Part shown: piece by piece, positions 1-3,555 of the stretch
Layout: each line of letters begins with the position of its first letter
Position numbering within the stretch: the first letter of the stretch is position 1
DNA from: Candidatus Falkowbacteria bacterium LH_S3
Lineage (GTDB): Bacteria > Patescibacteriota > Patescibacteriia > Patescibacteriales > JAGXOH01
Direction: 5' to 3'
NCBI GenBank assembly: GCA_023659985.1
Contig: JAGXOH010000039.1
Coordinates: 1 to 7,052 of the forward strand
Length of the DNA stretch: 7,052 nt
The notes under the pieces: model-generated
Seen by the model: the letters and a program-made list of their open reading frames with translations, nothing else
What the model was told of the DNA's origin: nothing
Database searches by the model: none
Translations under genes and position numbers: made by a program

Positions 1-73
1 TTTCAACAATTTGCCAAAGGCAAATTATTCTTTCAACTTTCAACTTTCAACAATTAAGCTTCGCTTAATTTTT
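1..73. repeat. Composite intergenic repeat: TTTCAAC heptamers and two hairpins
   Basis: The heptamer TTTCAAC occurs at 1-7 and then as three perfect tandem copies at 31-51. Each block is followed at once by a perfect hairpin. The first is AATTTGCC / GGCAAATT (8-15 with 19-26, loop AAA). The second is AATTAAGC / GCTTAATT (52-59 with 63-70, loop TTC). Both hairpins begin and end with AATT, have 8-bp stems and 3-nt loops, and differ in their inner bases, so the unit 'TTTCAAC + AATT hairpin' is repeated with a changed core. The array may continue left of the window. No coding potential is seen. Its function is unknown; it could be a dispersed repeat family or a transcription-end structure. Confidence 0.6.
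52..73 (+). terminator. Possible weak intrinsic terminator of an upstream gene
   Basis: A perfect 8-bp stem (52-59 with 63-70) with a 3-nt loop runs into five T (69-73), the form of a rho-independent terminator reading rightwards. The stem is AT-rich, with only two G-C pairs, so it would be weak. The twin hairpin at 8-26 has no T-run, which argues that these stems are parts of a repeat rather than dedicated terminators. Confidence 0.3.
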
Positions 74-77
74 AATA

Positions 78-106
78 TTTACTTATCTCATATCTTTAAT
101 TATAAT
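78..106 (+). promoter_or_regulatory. Candidate sigma-70 type promoter for the 190-2917 gene pair
   Basis: A perfect TATAAT lies at 101-106, and TTTACT (4 of 6 matches to TTGACA) lies at 78-83, with a 17-bp spacer. This would give a leader of roughly 75 nt before the start at 190. In DNA this AT-rich a chance TATAAT is common, so confidence is limited. A second TATAAT at 154-159 lacks a good -35. Confidence 0.4.
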
Positions 107-136
107 AAAAAATAAATTCTAAGAAAAGCATATGGA

Positions 137-150
137 TTTAGCAAGCTAAA
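137..150. promoter_or_regulatory. Small dyad beside a second -10-like site
   Basis: TTTAGC (137-142) and GCTAAA (145-150) form a perfect inverted repeat with a 2-nt spacer, just upstream of a TATAAT at 154-159. The position, between candidate -35 and -10 sites, would suit an operator. No regulator is encoded nearby and the dyad is short, so this is only a candidate. Confidence 0.2.
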
Positions 151-189
151 AAATATAATTTTAAAATTTTTCTCATCAGACTAATATGT

Positions 190-1401
190 ATGAAAAAGGT
201 GAATATTTTAAGAATCGGAATTTCGACTTTACAATACAAAGAATTAATGAACAAAATAAAACATTGCCTTATAGGCAATAGACCTTGTTTTATTGTTACA
301 CTCAATCCTGAAATTTTATTAAAAACCTATCTTTCCAAGCAAAGAGATGAGGAGTTTTTTTATATTTTAAACCAAGCTAATGTGGCTGTAGCTGACGGAT
401 TTGGGATTAAATTAGCTGGCTGGTTAAGCGGCCATAACATTCCCAGAATAACAGGAGCAGATTTAACTCAGGATATTTTAGCGTTAGCAAGTAAGCAAAG
501 GTATCGAACAGCTATTGTAATTTCTGCTGACGGATTATCATCAAAAACTGATATTGAAAATGCTCTGGATAAAAAATTTCCAGGCCTTGAATTTAAAGTA
601 TTCAGTTTAGCTGGAAAAACAGATATTAAAAATAGCCAAAAAGAAGAACTTAAAAAATTTCAACCTCATATTTTATTTGCCACCTTAGGAGCTCCTTATC
701 AAGAAAAATTCATTTTTCATAATTTAAAGACTTATCCCTCTATAAAATTAGCCTTAGGTGTGGGTGGATCCTTAGAATTTATTACTGGTAAGATTTATCG
801 CGCTCCACGAATATTGCGCCAAATAGGGTTAGAATGGACGTGGCGACTTTATCAACAACCTTGGAGAATAAAAAGAATAATTAATGCTGTTATTGTTTTT
901 CCTTTCCATTTTTTAAAATGGAGATTGCTGCAGCCACTTTTTTATAGACAAAATATTGTTTGTCTACTATATAAAAAAGAAAATAAAGAATATAAGATAC
1001 TGGTGGTAGAAAGAAACGGACAAAAAAATCATTGGCAGTTACCTCAAGGAGGAACTGAAAAAGAAAATATATTTAAAGCCGGAAGTCGGGAATTAAGAGA
1101 AGAATTAAATACAAATAAATTTATCAGTCAAGCAGGATATAAAGTAGGGTTTAAATATAAATTTCCTAATAGATTTCAAGGTAAAAACGGTGGATACAGA
1201 GGTCAAAAACAAGATCTATTAATAGCGGAATTTATCGGTCAAGATAGTGATATAGCATTAAATTTTTGGGATCACACGAGGTGGAGGTGGGTAGATGCCT
1301 TATTTTTACCAAGAGCTGTCCACCCGATAAGGAAACAGTCTGCTAAAATTTTTTTAGATAGATTTTATAACTATATATCTACTAACTATAAAAACAAATA
1401 A
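190..1401 (+). CDS. WecG/TagA/CpsF glycosyltransferase fused to an RppH-like Nudix hydrolase
   Basis: One uninterrupted 403-aa frame holds two enzymes. Residues 1 to about 245 are a WecG/TagA/CpsF (GT26-type) glycosyltransferase. Visible motifs are TLNPEIL (37-43), ADGFGI (68-73, whose Asp69 matches the proposed catalytic base of the family), TGADL (88-92), LGAPYQE (166-172) and the family signature from GVGG (190) through RAP (204-206) to GLEWTWRL (213-220). Such enzymes move an amino sugar from a UDP donor to a lipid-linked acceptor at the inner membrane face. Residues from about 252 to 395 are Nudix, closest by eye to RppH/Ap4A hydrolase: YRQN (252-255), WQLPQGG (282-288), REL-REE (300-305), GQKQ (338-341) and WRWV (365-368). 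The Nudix box is one residue short between the Gly pair and Arg300, and the usual Gly after EE is Asn307. No Shine-Dalgarno site precedes the ATG. gltX follows after 31 bp, probably co-transcribed. Domain calls are firm; the acceptor and the Nudix substrate are not known. Confidence 0.9.
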   Translation: MKKVNILRIGISTLQYKELMNKIKHCLIGNRPCFIVTLNPEILLKTYLSKQRDEEFFYILNQANVAVADGFGIKLAGWLSGHNIPRITGADLTQDILALASKQRYRTAIVISADGLSSKTDIENALDKKFPGLEFKVFSLAGKTDIKNSQKEELKKFQPHILFATLGAPYQEKFIFHNLKTYPSIKLALGVGGSLEFITGKIYRAPRILRQIGLEWTWRLYQQPWRIKRIINAVIVFPFHFLKWRLLQPLFYRQNIVCLLYKKENKEYKILVVERNGQKNHWQLPQGGTEKENIFKAGSRELREELNTNKFISQAGYKVGFKYKFPNRFQGKNGGYRGQKQDLLIAEFIGQDSDIALNFWDHTRWRWVDALFLPRAVHPIRKQSAKIFLDRFYNYISTNYKNK

Positions 1402-1432
1402 CAACTATTAACATTTAATTTTAATCAAAAAT

Positions 1433-2917
1433 ATGGAAAAACAAACCAGAGTAAGATTCGCGCCTTCACCAACCGGTTATCTTCATATTGGAAGTTTAAG
1501 AATAGTCATTTTTAATTATTTATTAGCTAAAAGTCAAAAAGGAAAAATAATTTTAAGAATAGAGGATACTGATCAACAAAGAAAAGTGGAGGATGCAGTG
1601 GAAAAATTGCTTAAAATATTGCAATGGGTCGGTATAAACTTTGACGAAGGTCCTCATATCGGCGGAGAATATGGACCTTATATTCAGAGCCAAAGATTAA
1701 ACATTTATACTCAAAAAATAAATGAGTTATTAAAAACCGGGGATGCTTATAGATGTTTTTGTAGTCGAGAAATGCTGGATAAAATGAGGATGGAACAAAA
1801 AGAAAAAGGAATGCCATCCCGTTATGATGGCAAATGCCGTCATCTGAGCCAGTTGGAAAGCGAAAATAAAATGAAAGCAGGAGAAAAATTCGTAGTTAGA
1901 CAAAAAATACCCATAAAACAATCAATAACTGTCAAAGATAAATTACGAGGAAATATCATATTTAACCCGGAAGATTTAACAGATCATATTTTAACTAAAT
2001 CAGATGGATTACCTACCTATCAATTAGCGTCAGTGGTTGATGATCATTTAATGAAAATTTCTCATGTGATTAGAGGAGAGGAATGGATCCCCTCCTTTCC
2101 TAAAAACATCTTGTTATATCAAGCATTCGGATGGCAAGAGCCGGAATTTATACACATACCCTTAACGCTAAATCAAGACAAAGGAAAATTAAGCAAAAGA
2201 TACGCAGATGTGGCGGTAGAATCCTATAAAGACAAAGGATATATTCCGCAAGCTTTAATTAATTTTTGCGCTTTAGCGGGATGGCACCCTAAAAATGACC
2301 AAGAAATATTAGCGATGGAACAAATGATAGAACAATTTCGAATTCAAGACGCGAAAATCAGTCCTTCTGTTTTTGATATTAATAAATTAAATTATTTAAA
2401 TGGTTATTATATAAGACAAAAAAATATAGACGAATTAACTGATCTTTGCCTACCTTATTTAAAGGAAAATTTTTCAGCCGAAATCAAAAACTACAAAAAA
2501 GAAAAAAGCTTCTTAAAAAATGTCGTATCCTTAGAACAAGAAAGGCTAAAATATCTTTCTGAAATAACTGAGCTAACTTCTTTCTTTTTTAAGGAAGTGC
2601 CGGATTATAACAGTCAACTTTTGATCTGGAAAAAAATGTCCACCCAGCAAGTAAGCCAAAACTTAAATAAACTCTATGAGTTATTAGCAATTATTAATAA
2701 CAAGCAATGGACTCAAAAAAATATTGAAGAAAAAATTGTTTCTTTTATTAAAGACAATAGTTTAGTCGTGGGTAATTTTTTATGGCCTATGAGAGTATCT
2801 TTAACCGGAAGACAAAATAGCCCCGGACCATTTGAGGTTGCTGAAGTATTGGGAAAAGAAGAAACTTTAGCCAGGGTAGAACATGCTACTATCAAACTGG
2901 GAGTGGGAGAACAATAA
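1433..2917 (+). CDS. gltX: Glutamyl-tRNA synthetase
   Basis: A 494-aa class I aminoacyl-tRNA synthetase that charges tRNA with glutamate in the cytoplasm. The HIGH motif appears as HIGS (18-21) within SPTGYLHIGSLR. The KMSKS motif appears as KLSKR (252-256). IEDTD (43-47) and the DHILTKSDGLPTYQLASVVDD stretch starting at residue 184 are typical of the GluRS catalytic core. Cys108, Cys110, Cys135 and His137 match the zinc site of the E. coli-type enzyme. The C-terminal anticodon-binding part ends with the usual RVSLTGR (454-460), SPGPFE (463-468) and LGKEETLARV (473-482). Length is near the family norm. The ATG at 1433 places the N-terminus directly before the catalytic fold; no Shine-Dalgarno site is seen. 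Whether it is discriminating, or also charges tRNA-Gln for later amidation by GatCAB, cannot be told from this window. It is the second gene of the unit starting at 190; no dedicated terminator is visible after it. Confidence 0.97.
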   Translation: MEKQTRVRFAPSPTGYLHIGSLRIVIFNYLLAKSQKGKIILRIEDTDQQRKVEDAVEKLLKILQWVGINFDEGPHIGGEYGPYIQSQRLNIYTQKINELLKTGDAYRCFCSREMLDKMRMEQKEKGMPSRYDGKCRHLSQLESENKMKAGEKFVVRQKIPIKQSITVKDKLRGNIIFNPEDLTDHILTKSDGLPTYQLASVVDDHLMKISHVIRGEEWIPSFPKNILLYQAFGWQEPEFIHIPLTLNQDKGKLSKRYADVAVESYKDKGYIPQALINFCALAGWHPKNDQEILAMEQMIEQFRIQDAKISPSVFDINKLNYLNGYYIRQKNIDELTDLCLPYLKENFSAEIKNYKKEKSFLKNVVSLEQERLKYLSEITELTSFFFKEVPDYNSQLLIWKKMSTQQVSQNLNKLYELLAIINNKQWTQKNIEEKIVSFIKDNSLVVGNFLWPMRVSLTGRQNSPGPFEVAEVLGKEETLARVEHATIKLGVGEQ

Positions 2918-2919
2918 CT

Positions 2920-2933
2920 TTTTTTTATTCATA
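2920..2933. repeat. Left 14-bp direct repeat (target-site duplication)
   Basis: TTTTTTTATTCATA, identical to 3118-3131. The repeat cannot be extended on either side (T against A on the left, T against A on the right), so it exactly borders the 2934-3117 element. It starts three bases after the gltX stop codon. Confidence 0.75.
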
Positions 2934-2966
2934 TGTTACAATTGCAGCAATTAGGGTTACATTTTG
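2934..2966 (+). repeat. Left terminal inverted repeat of the MITE-like element
   Basis: Begins TGTTACAATTGCAG and ends AGGGTTACATTTTG (2953-2966). It pairs with 3087-3117, with several G-U type differences that would keep pairing in RNA. Confidence 0.7.
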
Positions 2967-3086
2967 AATTTCATTTGACATTAGGATTTTATTAAGTAAA
3001 TGACTAAATAATAAATAAAAAGTAAGAGGTAAAAAGTTTTAAGATTTAAGTTGTAGTTTTTAGCTTTAAACAACATTAATTATCCC

Positions 3087-3117
3087 CAAAGTGTAACCTT
3101 GACCCTGCAACAGTACA
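3087..3117 (-). repeat. Right terminal inverted repeat of the MITE-like element
   Basis: Read on the minus strand it begins TGTACTGTTGCAG and continues to AAGGTTACACTTTG. It is two bases shorter than the left repeat because of two single-base gaps on either side of TTGCAG. Confidence 0.7.
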
Positions 3118-3131
3118 TTTTTTTATTCATA
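3118..3131. repeat. Right 14-bp direct repeat (target-site duplication)
   Basis: TTTTTTTATTCATA, identical to 2920-2933. It overlaps the -35 region of the next promoter, so the duplication re-created the sequence upstream of the -10 site. Confidence 0.75.
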
Positions 3132-3150
3132 AAATTAAATATGATATAAT
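3122..3150 (+). promoter_or_regulatory. Extended -10 promoter for the 3196-6303 pair
   Basis: TGATATAAT at 3142-3150 is a perfect extended -10 (TGn followed by TATAAT at 3145-3150). A 17-bp spacer puts the -35 at 3122-3127 (TTTATT), a poor match, which extended -10 promoters tolerate. The expected start point near 3157 gives a leader of about 40 nt before the ATG at 3196. It lies just to the right of the MITE-like insertion. Confidence 0.6.
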
Positions 3151-3195
3151 AAATACAAAAATTTAGCTATCTTATTTAATTAAGTTTTATACTGT

Positions 3196-3552
3196 ATGAC
3201 AATTGTTACATATAATCTTAAGTTGATAGGTCAGGCCATAAAAGATGTAGTGTTTTTTCCGATTTGGTGGTATTCTTTCGGGTTAGCCCAAATATTGAAA
3301 AAAAACAAAAAATTTTTAGCCAATCGAGAAAAAGGATTGGCTTTGTTTGTATGGATAGTAAATATTTTTACTCCTATGTATGGTCAGTACGACATCCAGG
3401 GAAGAATAATTAGCTTTTTTATGCGATTGGCGCAAATTATTTTTCGAGGATTGATTATGATATTTTGGCTAATAATAACTTTTTTATGTGTGATAATATG
3501 GCTAGGCTTGCCGTTTCTTATAATTTATCAAATATTTTATCAAATAACTTAA
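3196..3552 (+). CDS. Small membrane protein of unknown function, partner of the Clp-like ATPase
   Basis: A 118-aa hydrophobic protein that I do not recognise as any characterised family. The N-terminal part has an aromatic-rich segment, FFPIWWYSFGL (20-30), then a basic stretch KKNKKFLANREKG (35-47). A moderately hydrophobic segment follows at about 48-61, then FTPMYGQYDIQGR (58-70), which looks like a conserved loop. Residues about 79-114 are almost wholly hydrophobic and long enough for two closely spaced membrane helices. There is no signal-peptide cleavage site, no cysteine pair and no catalytic motif. The ATG at 3196 follows a good extended -10 promoter at a normal distance; no Shine-Dalgarno site is seen. 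The stop lies only 3 bp before the next start, so the two products are probably translationally coupled and made together, perhaps as one membrane complex. That partnership is inference from layout. Confidence 0.8.
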   Translation: MTIVTYNLKLIGQAIKDVVFFPIWWYSFGLAQILKKNKKFLANREKGLALFVWIVNIFTPMYGQYDIQGRIISFFMRLAQIIFRGLIMIFWLIITFLCVIIWLGLPFLIIYQIFYQIT

Positions 3553-3555
3553 AAA

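Larger units (their letters stand above)
2934..3117. mobile_element. MITE-like non-autonomous insertion, TGT...ACA ends
   Basis: This 184-bp non-coding segment starts with TGT and ends with ACA, and its ends are imperfect inverted repeats. The left end (2934-2966) and the reverse complement of the right end (3117-3087) share TGT, then TTGCAG (2942-2947 against 3105-3110), then AGGGTTACATTTTG against AAGGTTACACTTTG (12 of 14), needing only two single-base gaps. A perfect 14-bp direct repeat sits exactly outside both ends, as expected from target duplication. The interior (2967-3086) is AT-rich and has no supported reading frame, so no transposase is carried. TGT/ACA ends and long, variable target duplications are known for IS481-family elements, so mobilisation by such an integrase-type transposase is likely. 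The family assignment is inference. If transcribed, the ends could pair into a long stem. Confidence 0.72.

Noticed and set aside
1..51. CRISPR-like array from the TTTCAAC copies
   Set aside because: Units are only 7 bp, three are directly tandem without spacers, and no cas gene is present.
71..189. T-box or other leader regulating the unit that holds gltX
   Set aside because: No T-box consensus and no terminator/antiterminator pair is visible; only a 6-bp dyad (137-150) is present. The gap directly before gltX is just 31 bp.
1611..1921. Minus-strand reading frames inside gltX, and similar ones inside the Clp-like gene (3955-4146, 4867-5130, 5889-6110)
   Set aside because: They lie wholly opposite strongly supported genes, show no family features, and are expected by chance.
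2970..2982. TTTCATTTGACAT inside the MITE resembling TTTCATTTGTCAT just past the transposase stop (minus strand, about 6604-6616)
   Set aside because: 12 of 13 matches is expected by chance somewhere in AT-rich DNA of this length, and the match is not at an element end.
2934..3117. Long inverted repeat after gltX as a terminator or riboswitch
   Set aside because: The arms are about 120 nt apart, there is no compact stem with a T-run, and the exact 14-bp direct repeats outside the arms are better explained by insertion of an element.
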